Assembly (NCBI GenBank): GCA_035363255.1
Contig: DAOSES010000004.1
Coordinates: 53,442 to 117,441, forward strand
Direction of reading: 5' to 3'
Length of the DNA: 64,000 nt
Source: T3SED10-260 sp035363255
Lineage (GTDB): Bacteria; Caldisericota; Caldisericia; UBA6126
This document shows positions 16,935-25,774 of the stretch, piece after piece. Position numbers and translations under genes: made by a program. Each line of letters opens with the position of its first letter. Positions within the stretch are counted from its first letter, which is position 1. The notes beneath the pieces are model-generated. The model was not told the DNA's origin. It worked only from the letters and a program-made list of their open reading frames with translations, and did no database searches.

Positions 16935-19717
16935 TTGATGCGCTCCTCTTCTTTGGAGATCATTCTGAGCTCGTGTTTGCCCTGAGGCAAAGTAAAGCTG
17001 ATGCGATCTCCATGGTGTTCGATGGGCAAAGGTTCTTCACCCCACCAAATCTCATGAATCTTGTTTAGATAGAAAAATACACGAGTATTGGGTAAGCTTG
17101 CTTCGTATTGCATGTGGTATTCGCGCTGGGAGGGATCTGCCTGTAATGAAAAAGTAAAACGTTGATTGGCATAAAAAAAGCCTTTTTGTTGGCAGTTTAA
17201 GAAAGTCCCGTTATTTACATAGCACTCTTCAAGCTTCATATCCCTATGATTATATCGTATATGGGAAAAAAATGCATTGCTTCCCATTTCTTTGCCTTGT
17301 TGGATTCCTTGGTAGGGATTTAGAAAAAAAGTATCACTCAATGACTTGGAAGAATCGTTGTGCTTGAGATGAAGCTCTTCTACTGAGCCAAAGGTGTGAT
17401 GGGTGCTTGTAATATCTGATATAGTTTCAGGAGGATTTGCCTGAATCAGCAGGGGGAGAAAGGTGAGTTTTTCATGGCTGTATTGAAGGTACTCTTTTTG
17501 GTATTCCTGCCCCCAATAGGCTGAATGCCATCCTTTTTTTAGTTCACGCTTCCATGGTGCAAGTGATTGTATCTTAATCAGAAAAGGATTTTCTCTTCTC
17601 TGAGCGGCAAAATAACTTGCTTGCCCGTTTTGCTTGAGGAAGCTTCCGTTGGGATGAAGGTTGGACTGTATCAGCCTGGAGGGGTTTGAACTAAGTTTAT
17701 CTATCAGTAAAAGATAGCCCGGAGACTCGTCTTGGTCTGGCACCAGAACAAAGTGTCTTTGATGGTTTAACTCTGGAAAACGTAAGTTCCATTTCATATC
17801 CATGTGAGCATAAGCAAGTCCTGATTTGCTGATCCAACTTACAAGGTTTGTGCTTTCTATTGGGCCGATACCTCCATTGTAATACCCTTTGGGACCGGCA
17901 TGATCGATCATTAAAGTGTTATGTGCAGATGCGCTTGTATAATACGATCGTTGTCGGCTTGCCCAACCCTCCGGGCCATAACCGCTGACATCGATCAGTG
18001 CTACTTTGTCAACATAATACTGAAAAGTTCCAGCACTATCATGCTCATGGAGAGAAAACAAGTTTTTCCCTGAGAGAAATAGGTGATAGCTGTGCTTTTT
18101 TCCCTGACTGCGGAAAACCACTTGGCTGTCAGAATCAAATTGTACTCGAGAAGGAAAGATAATATCTGTATTTGAATGCATGGAGCTTTGAAGAACAAGG
18201 TCGAGATTCAGCAAATACCAGGGAAAGTAAGAAGCTTTGAGTAAATTCCATGGTTCTTGCTGACTTTCCCAAATCCAGGGCAAATCTACTTGGTTTAAAA
18301 AGGGATAGAGATATATTTTTGGGAAGATGACTCTACTGGGCCAGGAATCATCGATGCAAGGAAGGAAGCCTTGCGGATTTTCAATCTGATGAGTCCATAA
18401 AACCAGCTTTTGAAGTCGATCTGAAAAGTCAAAATCCATAAAAAGGTTGATGCCCAAAGCATTAAAAAGCAAATAGGAAAAGGGTGCAAGGGTTTCCATG
18501 AGATAGACATAATAATGGCTTCCTTCATTGAGGACTCCCTCAGAGCTGATCTGAAAGGTGAGATAGTATTCCAGTATTTGAAGAGAAAAGTTAAGCCATT
18601 TCTGGTTTTGCTCCTCTTGTTGAATACCGAGTAGAGCTATGCTTCCTAAAATGCATGCGGCACGGCTTACATGGTTGTTGCCCTGGGAATAGGGATACTT
18701 TTGCATCCAGTACAAACAGCTCTGCTTCTCTAACTCGGCAATAAAGGTTAGGGTTTCAATAAAGAACTTTTTATATTTTTGACTACTTACTATTTTATCT
18801 TTTTGCGAGTCGAATATTTGTATGAAGTAAAGTGCTTCTTCTTGAACAAGGATATCGTTTTCCTGATGAAGATTTTGCCAGTAATCCTGGTGGAAGATCA
18901 GTGTTTTGTGAAGAAGCTCCTGGCTGATAGAATCGTTGAGATCCATTAGACCAACCGCATACGCTGCATCCCTTAATGTTTCAAGCTTTGGTGACTTTTG
19001 GGTTTGGAGCTGGTTGATAGCTTGATTGAGTTGTTGCATTGCAGTTTTACCTGATTCAGTTTGGTATAACTTGGTATTGCTTCTTAGCTCTGTCCATTTT
19101 TCTTTTGAGAACAACAGAGGATCGGTCTTTAAACTAGCAACACTAAAATCAAACACGTTTTGCTGGATTATTTCTTTTGATAGTTTGACTTTTGTAATTT
19201 GAAGGTGACTTTGTTTGATCCCAAGGTCGGCATTTGGGTGACTAAGAAGTGAAATGGACTGAACTTTGTTCCAGTTGAAATTGTCGGGATAGCTAAAAGC
19301 AGAAAACAAAGTAAGAAAGTGGAATTTTAGCTCAGGTTTTCCATTGGGGCTTAGTTGGAAGTAAGTCATTGCACTTTGGTGCTTATCATCATGAAGATAT
19401 ACAAAAAACCAGGCATTGCTTTCCACCACTTGCTCAATTTGGATGGTAAGAGTGTTGAAATTGTTGAAGTTTTCGGTGTTAAGCCTGCATTGAAGGAATG
19501 AACCAGGCAATTGAGGCTTCCAATCCAGAGTGCTTTTGCTTGGATCAGGATTCTGAATAAAGCGAAGTGCTCCAGTAGCTGTCCAACGATCGGGAGCAAG
19601 AGGGACAAGGATCTCGTTGGGATTTTTTGCTTGGATGATGAGAAGGAAATCAGGGGAAGCCAGGGAAAGAAGTAGCGCTATGCTTAGCAGGCAAAGAAAT
19701 TTTTTATAAAAGTGCAT
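16931..19717 (-). CDS. Secreted heparinase II/III-like polysaccharide lyase-type protein
   Basis: 928 residues with a signal peptide (FLCLLSIALLLSLASPDFLL). The middle has the alpha-helical toroid typical of heparinase II/III and alginate-lyase families (SSEGVLNEGSHYYVYLME), followed by the heparinase_II/III beta-sandwich with HEHDSAGTFQYYVDK, SYYTSASAHNTLMIDH and LVSW. The His/Tyr pair in these segments is in the expected position for beta-elimination. The substrate is an anionic polysaccharide or glycosaminoglycan in the family; the exact one is not deducible. Its start overlaps the upstream monophosphatase gene by 14 nt and its end overlaps nadA. Confidence 0.8.
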   Translation of the reverse strand: MHFYKKFLCLLSIALLLSLASPDFLLIIQAKNPNEILVPLAPDRWTATGALRFIQNPDPSKSTLDWKPQLPGSFLQCRLNTENFNNFNTLTIQIEQVVESNAWFFVYLHDDKHQSAMTYFQLSPNGKPELKFHFLTLFSAFSYPDNFNWNKVQSISLLSHPNADLGIKQSHLQITKVKLSKEIIQQNVFDFSVASLKTDPLLFSKEKWTELRSNTKLYQTESGKTAMQQLNQAINQLQTQKSPKLETLRDAAYAVGLMDLNDSISQELLHKTLIFHQDYWQNLHQENDILVQEEALYFIQIFDSQKDKIVSSQKYKKFFIETLTFIAELEKQSCLYWMQKYPYSQGNNHVSRAACILGSIALLGIQQEEQNQKWLNFSLQILEYYLTFQISSEGVLNEGSHYYVYLMETLAPFSYLLFNALGINLFMDFDFSDRLQKLVLWTHQIENPQGFLPCIDDSWPSRVIFPKIYLYPFLNQVDLPWIWESQQEPWNLLKASYFPWYLLNLDLVLQSSMHSNTDIIFPSRVQFDSDSQVVFRSQGKKHSYHLFLSGKNLFSLHEHDSAGTFQYYVDKVALIDVSGYGPEGWASRQRSYYTSASAHNTLMIDHAGPKGYYNGGIGPIESTNLVSWISKSGLAYAHMDMKWNLRFPELNHQRHFVLVPDQDESPGYLLLIDKLSSNPSRLIQSNLHPNGSFLKQNGQASYFAAQRRENPFLIKIQSLAPWKRELKKGWHSAYWGQEYQKEYLQYSHEKLTFLPLLIQANPPETISDITSTHHTFGSVEELHLKHNDSSKSLSDTFFLNPYQGIQQGKEMGSNAFFSHIRYNHRDMKLEECYVNNGTFLNCQQKGFFYANQRFTFSLQADPSQREYHMQYEASLPNTRVFFYLNKIHEIWWGEEPLPIEHHGDRISFTLPQGKHELRMISKEEERIK

Positions 19718-20516
19718 CTTTTTGGTGAATTTTGTCCATCATGGTTTTTTGGATATAAGGGTTGCTGGCAAGGATGGAGGAAGGATGGTAGGGGTTTAGT
19801 TCGTTCCCTTCCATGTCGCTGATTGTTCCTCCTGCTTCAGTGACAATAAGAGAGCCAGCAGCAAAATCCCAGGGATTTAGACTCAATTCCCAATATGCGT
19901 CAAAAATACCCTTTGCCACATAGCATAAATCCAGAGCTGCAGAACCGATTCTTCTTACCGCAAGGCTTTGTTTGGAGAAGCTACGAAACAATTCGATATT
20001 ATCAACGTCTGAATGATGCATCGTGTAAGGAAATCCAGTGACTAGAAAGCTATTGGATAGTTCGGATACAGAAGAAACTCTCATTTTCTGGTGCTTGTCG
20101 TATGCTCCCTCTCCTTTGCTGGCATAATAATGATGACCGAGTTCGGGAGCATCGATCACACCGATAAGAATTTCGTTTTTGTAACTTAATGCAATGGATA
20201 CGCAATACATGGGTAGGCCCCGGGAGTAATTAGTGGTGCCATCTAGAGGATCAATGATCCAACAAAAATTGCTTTTTGTATTGTTGCTTCCTTTTTCTTC
20301 TGACAAGATGGAGTGATGGGGAAAACTCTCTCGAATAGCCGATACAATGAGCTGTTCACACTCCAAGTCGGCATTGGTAAGAAGGTCGATTTCACCTTTA
20401 TGGACTGTATTTATCTGGTTGCGAGGGAAATTGAGTAGAAATTTGCCGGCTTGATTTGCCAACTTGATTGTCCACTGAAGAATAGGATCAAGATCAGAGC
20501 AGGATTGATCCATCAT
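19704..20516 (-). CDS. Inositol monophosphatase family protein
   Basis: 270 residues; Mg-dependent sugar/inositol phosphatase fold. Metal-binding signatures are present: SILSEEKGS (Glu), DPLDGTTNYSRG and NPWDFAAGSLIVTEAGG. Family members hydrolyse inositol phosphate, fructose-1,6-bisphosphate, NADP or PAP, and SuhB also acts in rRNA transcription. Sitting directly upstream of nadABC, an NADP(H) or nucleotide phosphatase role is worth considering but unproven. The ATG overlaps the upstream TGA by 4 nt; a second in-frame ATG follows immediately. Confidence 0.85.
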   Translation of the reverse strand: MMDQSCSDLDPILQWTIKLANQAGKFLLNFPRNQINTVHKGEIDLLTNADLECEQLIVSAIRESFPHHSILSEEKGSNNTKSNFCWIIDPLDGTTNYSRGLPMYCVSIALSYKNEILIGVIDAPELGHHYYASKGEGAYDKHQKMRVSSVSELSNSFLVTGFPYTMHHSDVDNIELFRSFSKQSLAVRRIGSAALDLCYVAKGIFDAYWELSLNPWDFAAGSLIVTEAGGTISDMEGNELNPYHPSSILASNPYIQKTMMDKIHQKDALL

Positions 20517-22225
20517 AAGGGAGGGGTTCGTAAAATCTGAAGGGATTGCAGTTTGGAATCCCAGACCAATTTGAGCCCCATTTGGTCGCGGAGTAGGCTT
20601 GCAGGAAAAAATAGAGATCTGCCCTTGATTTCCATGGCTGGTTGAACTGGAATGCTTTTATTGTTCCAAAGCCCTGAAGTTTTGTTTTTGTTGAGAATGA
20701 GGATGTTTCCGTTGAGTCGAACTTGTGCCTGATTTTGATCTGGACTGATGTATAGCTTGTAGCCAAAGTGTTCGCTTATTAGATCCAAGGGTAGCATCAC
20801 TCTTTGGTTTTTGATATATGCAGGGGTATCGAGTGATATTCTTCTGTCGTTAACAACAAAGACTGTTTTGTTGATATCGAAACTCATTATGGTTTTTTGA
20901 GGTGTGAGTATGCTTGGATCAATGTTTATACTACATAACCATGAGTTGCTTCCTGAGGGTACTATGATAAATAGTTTTTTCCCATCAAAAGCGGTTATGG
21001 AGGATTTACCAAGTGATGAAGTATCCATTTGATCCAGTATTGGATAGGAAAAAGGGCTACCACTCCAGGATTTATCAATTACCAGAGTGACAATTTCTCT
21101 GCTGATATCGAAGTAAACCAAACTTTCATTCTGTTTGGAATCGATATAAAACAAGCGCCTGCCATCTCCACTGAGTGCAAAGTTTGATGTTTTATCGATG
21201 GGGGTATGATGTTGTATGATTCCGCCATCGGTTGAAATCGAGGAAAGAAAGTACTGATCTTGAAGCTGTTGCTTAAAAAACACTCGACTACCATAATAAT
21301 TTAGGCTAAATGGGCCCAGAGCTTCCAGCTTGGTTTCTTCTCTTCTTAAATAGGACAATTGACGAAGGTTGGTCTTGTTGGTGTTTATTACAAAGAGCTC
21401 TCCGTTTTTATCGTAGGGATCCTGTGCTCCAAAAACCTGCCCATAAAATACTACCCGTTCTCCATTATGTGTCATCATAGGTTGATGAGGAGATTTAGGG
21501 TAGTCCTTCCATCGGAAGGAGCAGGTGGTACGAGAAAAATCTTCGGGTCCAAGGAGAATTTGTTGGTTGGATCCGTCGGTGCTGGAAAGCAACAAAGCAG
21601 TGTCATATGATTTGCAGGATGGAGTGTCGAGTCCTGTTTCAATTTGGCAAACCAAGCGTTTTCCTTCAAAATCCATTGAGAGGATGGCTTGCTCAAAATT
21701 GGTTTCTGGGAGCTTCGCATAGTTGGTACCTGAGATGAGAAGACGCAAAGGTACAAACAATCTGCGTTGGGTTTTGGTATTATAGACCATGAGCCAATCA
21801 TTACGACGATTAATATCAAGACTGGCTTTTACACCCATCACTACAAATTCACCGTTTCCGCTGATTGCAGGGGGGCTTTTTATGGGAGTGAAATAAACTT
21901 CTTCGTTGCCAATAGAATAATAAGCAGAGGTGAAAATCCGAGCCAAGCGAGTACCGTTGCTTTGGGCAAGAAAAACAGCAATATGGTTTTGCTTGGTACC
22001 TTGGATACAAAAGAGAAGTTGTTCACCATTGGAAGATTGTGTTTGGTAGATGATGGGTTCGCTGGAAGAATAGTAGGGTGAAACCTCTGCGTAAGCTTTG
22101 AAGGTTTGCTGGGTGGACACTGCGCCATGAGTGGACTTGAGAGGAAGCAATAGGCTCAATATAGCAAACCAAGCCAAGCATTTTTGAAGGCGGCTGAACT
22201 TAGAGTATTTTCTTGTCAGAAACAT
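20513..22225 (-). CDS. Secreted beta-propeller protein with C-terminal stalk domain
   Basis: 570 residues. Signal peptide near residues 15-35 (CLAWFAILSLLLPLKSTHGA). Residues about 60-420 contain TolB/PD40-like propeller strands (SPPAISGNGEFVVMG, PMMTHNGERVVFYGQ, NFALSGDGRRLFYID). The C-terminus has two segments of the copper-amine-oxidase-N-like stalk domain (RRISLDTPAYIKNQRVMLPL and GRSLFFPASLLRDQMGLKLV). Likely cell-surface binding; no active site seen. Its start lies 26 nt inside the upstream FHA gene, and its stop is coupled to the monophosphatase gene. Confidence 0.65.
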   Translation of the reverse strand: MFLTRKYSKFSRLQKCLAWFAILSLLLPLKSTHGAVSTQQTFKAYAEVSPYYSSSEPIIYQTQSSNGEQLLFCIQGTKQNHIAVFLAQSNGTRLARIFTSAYYSIGNEEVYFTPIKSPPAISGNGEFVVMGVKASLDINRRNDWLMVYNTKTQRRLFVPLRLLISGTNYAKLPETNFEQAILSMDFEGKRLVCQIETGLDTPSCKSYDTALLLSSTDGSNQQILLGPEDFSRTTCSFRWKDYPKSPHQPMMTHNGERVVFYGQVFGAQDPYDKNGELFVINTNKTNLRQLSYLRREETKLEALGPFSLNYYGSRVFFKQQLQDQYFLSSISTDGGIIQHHTPIDKTSNFALSGDGRRLFYIDSKQNESLVYFDISREIVTLVIDKSWSGSPFSYPILDQMDTSSLGKSSITAFDGKKLFIIVPSGSNSWLCSINIDPSILTPQKTIMSFDINKTVFVVNDRRISLDTPAYIKNQRVMLPLDLISEHFGYKLYISPDQNQAQVRLNGNILILNKNKTSGLWNNKSIPVQPAMEIKGRSLFFPASLLRDQMGLKLVWDSKLQSLQILRTPPL

Positions 22226-23501
22226 AATTCATTAGTCCTTGCCGATAAAGGATATTGGTTTTTCCAATACTTATCATATCTTCATCACACAGGATATGCT
22301 TTTGTATCTTGATACCATTCACCCAAACTCCATTTCGACTATTTAAATCTATAATTTCATGGATACCATTTTTCTCTCTAATCATACAATGACTTGCTGA
22401 TAAATCAAAATCATCTATCATGCAATCAGCAGCGTTGGAGTTTCCTAAAATAAATTCACATTTTGAAATTCTGATTTCAAAGCGTTGTTCTTTGTGGCTA
22501 ATATTAAGAAATGCGGTGGAAAACTCATGTTTATTTTTATTTCGCTCCTTGAGCTTTTTCCTTTTTTTTGCTAGTTTGACAACAATTAGGAGGAAGATTA
22601 GCAGTGACAGGGAGCATAAAGAAATGATAAAAAAAACAATCATAGGTGGGCTGGGAAAAGTGATGCTAGAATTGATGGAACTTTTATCCAGGCTGAAGTG
22701 GTTGATGGGTCGATAAAGATACCAGGGAAAAGTAATGTGAATCAGTTGCTTCCATTGAGTTTGCTGGGATAGGTAAAGCTCTTGAAATATTTTGGAGAAA
22801 TCTATGAGATCTGGAGTGCGTGCGGAATAACCTCCAGAGGAATCAATGATGAAAGAGAGCAGGGTGTCTGATAGGGGAAAGGAGTCGGAAGAAAAGTATA
22901 AAATTGGACCTGATGGCATGAAGCTGGATTGTATATTGCCAGTATTGTGTCCCGATCCAATTACGAGAGTCAGAAAAGGAGCATGATTGTACTTGGTTCG
23001 AATCTGTTGACTAAGCAAAGCCAAGGCGTCAGTGATACGTGCTTGAGAAGAATTGGAAGACCCCAGAGCAAGTATGTTTTCTTTGGTAAAATCAAAACTC
23101 GTAATGTTGTCGTTGACTAAAAAACTAACTATTTGTTGCGGATTTTCCTCGAGATAAGAAGATAACTCCAGTAAAAAGTGATTTTTACCTCCCTCAGCTT
23201 CTTTGTCGGCATAAAGATTGGATTGGTCTATAAGGAGCATGAGATTGAATGAAGAAGCGAGGGGTTCGATCTGCACCTGCTCAAGAGCGGGGATGCTTTG
23301 TTGATTGAGCCAATACTCTTTTTTCATTTGACGAGGCTCTTTGGTGGTGTATGCAACAAAAAGGTCGGGGTATATTGGATGATAAATGGATGGTTTTTGA
23401 GAGGGTTCAGGAAGGGCGAAACCAGAGGAAAGACCTATCAACGAGAAAAAAACAAGTAAAACGATATTTTTTGCAATCTTACTATTCTTTATTACATTCA
23501 T
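22200..23501 (-). CDS. Membrane-anchored vWA-like/FHA-domain protein
   Basis: 433 residues from the chosen start. An N-terminal signal sequence (IVLLVFFSLIGLSSGFA) leads to an extracellular region resembling a von Willebrand A fold (NLMLLIDQSNL, SFLVNDNITSFD, LVIGSGHN). A transmembrane helix follows at about residue 290 (MIVFFIISLCSLSLLIFLLI), then a cytoplasmic FHA domain (FILGNSNAADCMIDD, SASHCMIREKNG, DLNSRNGVWVNG). FHA domains bind phosphothreonine, so this may link a surface signal to a Ser/Thr kinase, though none is in view. The start is uncertain: ATG 23501 gives a clean signal peptide, ATG 23531 adds ten residues; neither has a good ribosome site. A TACAAT box nine bases before 23501 suggests a very short leader. 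Confidence 0.65.
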   Translation of the reverse strand: MNVIKNSKIAKNIVLLVFFSLIGLSSGFALPEPSQKPSIYHPIYPDLFVAYTTKEPRQMKKEYWLNQQSIPALEQVQIEPLASSFNLMLLIDQSNLYADKEAEGGKNHFLLELSSYLEENPQQIVSFLVNDNITSFDFTKENILALGSSNSSQARITDALALLSQQIRTKYNHAPFLTLVIGSGHNTGNIQSSFMPSGPILYFSSDSFPLSDTLLSFIIDSSGGYSARTPDLIDFSKIFQELYLSQQTQWKQLIHITFPWYLYRPINHFSLDKSSINSSITFPSPPMIVFFIISLCSLSLLIFLLIVVKLAKKRKKLKERNKNKHEFSTAFLNISHKEQRFEIRISKCEFILGNSNAADCMIDDFDLSASHCMIREKNGIHEIIDLNSRNGVWVNGIKIQKHILCDEDMISIGKTNILYRQGLMNYVSDKKIL

Positions 23502-23612
23502 CCTTATTCTATTGTATTCAAAAAACTGCATTAGAAAAAAAGAATGTCTTGCATAAAATAGTAATGGCTAAAAAACCGAATATGTGATTAAGGTGGGGGT
23601 GCTAGTAAATAA

Positions 23613-23909
23613 ATGCGAATTGATGAACATCCAATTTTGGAGTTTCGAAAGGGTAAGAAAATACATTTCACCTTTGAAGGCAAAACCATTGAAGCTTTCG
23701 ATGATGAGCCGATTGCTGTGTCGTTATATGCTGCGGGTGAGGTGGAGCTATCCTCCAGTCTCAAACAGAAAAGACCAAGAGGAATCTTTTGTTGTATTGG
23801 TAATTGCTCTTCCTGTCTCATGAAAGTAAACGGCATGCCCAACGTTAGGACCTGCACCAAAAGAGCTGAAGAAGGTATGATTGTTGAAAAGCAGAAGTGG
23901 GGGAAATAA
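23613..23909 (+). CDS. Small (2Fe-2S) protein of a flavin dehydrogenase complex
   Basis: 98 residues, Fer2_4 type. The plant-type ferredoxin cysteines appear as CCIGNCSSCLMKVNG, with a final cysteine in VRTCTKRAEEG. It corresponds to the HcnA-like small subunit, or to the N-terminal part of sarcosine-oxidase alpha. First gene of a five-gene redox cluster; the next begins 2 bases after its stop. A G-rich ribosome site (AGGTGGGGG) lies about 12 bases upstream of ATG 23613. Confidence 0.85.
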   Translation: MRIDEHPILEFRKGKKIHFTFEGKTIEAFDDEPIAVSLYAAGEVELSSSLKQKRPRGIFCCIGNCSSCLMKVNGMPNVRTCTKRAEEGMIVEKQKWGK

Positions 23910-23911
23910 CG

Positions 23912-25000
23912 ATGAACTCGTCTTATGATGTTATTATCATTGGGGCAGGTCCTTCGGGCATATGTGCCGCCAATGTTCTTGGAAAAACTGGAAAAAGCGT
24001 TCTTTTACTCGAAAGAGACCCTTTTCTTGGGGGACAACTTTTAAAGCAGAGTCATATGTTTTTTGGTTCCAGGCAACAATATGCAGGGACCCGAGGATTT
24101 GAAATAGCCCAGATATTGCAAAAAGAATTGACAAGCTACAGCAATGTAAAAGTCATGACCAATACTATTGCCAGCGGATATTATCCCGAAGAAAAAACTC
24201 TTTTAGCTCTTCAGGATGAAAAAAAGCTTCATGAGTTAAAATTTAATCAACTTATTGTAGCTACAGGCGCTTCTGAAAAGAGTTTGCTTTTCTCCAACAA
24301 CGATTTACCTGGTATTTTTGGTGCTGGAGCAGTTCAGACACTGATGAACATGTATGGAGTTCTTCCAGGGAAAAATGTTGTTATGGTGGGTTCAGGAAAC
24401 ATCGGTCTGATTGTATCATACCAGCTCATGCAAGCGGGTGCCCAGGTAAAATGCATCATTGATGCAGCCCCTTCGATTGGAGGCTACTTTGTGCATGCTG
24501 CTAAAATACGTCGTATGGGTGTTCCGATCCTTATGCGACATACTATCCACCGTGCAATTGGGCAAAAATCTCTGGAAGCAGTTGAAATTGCAGAAGTAGA
24601 TGCTTCGTGGCAAAAGATACCTGGCACAGAAAAGCTTCAGGAATGTGACGTTTTATGTCTTTCGGTAGGCTTGATGCCAATGACCGAGCTTTTATGGCAG
24701 ATGGGATGCAAGATGCGATATGTTTCAGAGCTTGGCGGCTCTGTTCCTTGGCGAAATCAAGCTCTCGAAACTTCTGTGGCTGGAGTATTTGTTGCTGGGG
24801 ATGCAGCTGGAGTAGAAGAAGCTAGTTCAGCCATGCTTGAAGGCGTGATAGCCGGTATTAGTGCTGCAAAAAATCTCGGAGTTCACGATAATGACTTAAT
24901 GGACCAATATAATAGCTCCATGTCTTATCTGAGTGAAATCAGAAGTGGTCCTCTCGGTGAGAAAATACGGTCAGGTTTGAGCAAGGTGGAGGTAGCATAG
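23912..25000 (+). CDS. FAD/NAD(P)-binding oxidoreductase subunit (HcnB/PDH-alpha-like)
   Basis: 362 residues. Two Rossmann motifs are visible: IIIGAGPSGICAANVLG at the N-terminus for FAD and VVMVGSGNIGLIVSYQLM for NAD(P), plus GVFVAGDAAGVEEASSAM near the C-terminus. The family includes the alpha subunits of dye-linked L-proline dehydrogenase, opine/sarcosine oxidases and hydrogen cyanide synthase. It would pass electrons between the catalytic flavin subunit and iron-sulfur partners. ATG 23912 is preferred over a GTG at 23897. The stop TAG shares its last base with the next gene's GTG start. Confidence 0.85.
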   Translation: MNSSYDVIIIGAGPSGICAANVLGKTGKSVLLLERDPFLGGQLLKQSHMFFGSRQQYAGTRGFEIAQILQKELTSYSNVKVMTNTIASGYYPEEKTLLALQDEKKLHELKFNQLIVATGASEKSLLFSNNDLPGIFGAGAVQTLMNMYGVLPGKNVVMVGSGNIGLIVSYQLMQAGAQVKCIIDAAPSIGGYFVHAAKIRRMGVPILMRHTIHRAIGQKSLEAVEIAEVDASWQKIPGTEKLQECDVLCLSVGLMPMTELLWQMGCKMRYVSELGGSVPWRNQALETSVAGVFVAGDAAGVEEASSAMLEGVIAGISAAKNLGVHDNDLMDQYNSSMSYLSEIRSGPLGEKIRSGLSKVEVA

Positions 25001-25494
25001 TGTACAAGAACTTAGGGTATTTAACTGACGATGAAGTATCTGAGCTGTTTCCCTCAATGGAACGACTCACCAAAGGAATGGTAGCAATTATTGAGTGTGT
25101 CCAAAATATCCCATGTAATCCCTGTCAGGAAGCATGTCCAAGACATGCTATTAAGCCCTTTGCTGTGATGACAGACAATCCAGTCATTGATCATAACTTA
25201 TGCAATGGATGCGGATTATGCATTGGGTCCTGCCCTGGATTGGCTATCTATGTACTCGACCTTAATTACACCGAAACCAGCAGTTTGATCAAGATTCCCT
25301 ACGAAATGCTTCCTATCCCAGAACCAGAACAAAAAGTTGATCTTTTCAACCGAAGCGGAGAATTGATTGGGTTTGGCAAAGTTATCAAAGTACAAACTCT
25401 TAAACACAACCCCAAAACACGCATTGTGTGGGTTGAGATTCCAAAAGAGCTTTACAAAATAGCTCGAAATATAAGGGTGGTTAAGCATGACTGA
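25000..25494 (+). CDS. 4Fe-4S ferredoxin-type electron-transfer subunit
   Basis: 164 residues. Two cluster motifs are visible: CNPCQEACPRHAI and CNGCGLCIGSCPGLAI. The C-terminal half is a small beta-rich domain (SGELIGFGKVIKVQTLKHN). It starts with GTG at 25000, preceded by GGAGG, and overlaps the next gene by 8 nt. In this five-gene complex it is likely the outlet of electrons to ferredoxin or another carrier. Confidence 0.8.
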   Translation: MYKNLGYLTDDEVSELFPSMERLTKGMVAIIECVQNIPCNPCQEACPRHAIKPFAVMTDNPVIDHNLCNGCGLCIGSCPGLAIYVLDLNYTETSSLIKIPYEMLPIPEPEQKVDLFNRSGELIGFGKVIKVQTLKHNPKTRIVWVEIPKELYKIARNIRVVKHD

Positions 25495-25774
25495 GAATCC
25501 AAAAGATATTGTGGTATGTCGTTGTGCAGACGTTACGCTCCAGGAAATCAGAGATCTGATCGACCTGGGCATTGTCGATCTGGATGATATCAAGCGTCTT
25601 TCTCGGGCAGGGATGGGTCAATGTCAGGGTAAAACTTGCAGAAACCTCATTCTTGCAGAAATAGCACGAAAAAAAGGAGTAAGTATCGAAGAGGTTCAGG
25701 ACTCAAGGTATAGGCCTCCAGCCATTGCTATTCCTTTGGGTTTGCTGTGTAAGGAGGAAGATCATGAAAAATAG
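25487..25774 (+). CDS. BFD-like (2Fe-2S) subunit
   Basis: 95 residues. The bacterioferritin-associated-ferredoxin (BFD-like) motif is complete: VCRCADVT, then GMGQCQGKTCRNL, with four cysteines for a [2Fe-2S] cluster. In related dehydrogenases this domain is fused to the alpha subunit; here it is a separate gene. It overlaps the ferredoxin-like gene by 8 nt and the flavin gene by 11 nt, so translation is coupled. Confidence 0.85.
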   Translation: MTENPKDIVVCRCADVTLQEIRDLIDLGIVDLDDIKRLSRAGMGQCQGKTCRNLILAEIARKKGVSIEEVQDSRYRPPAIAIPLGLLCKEEDHEK

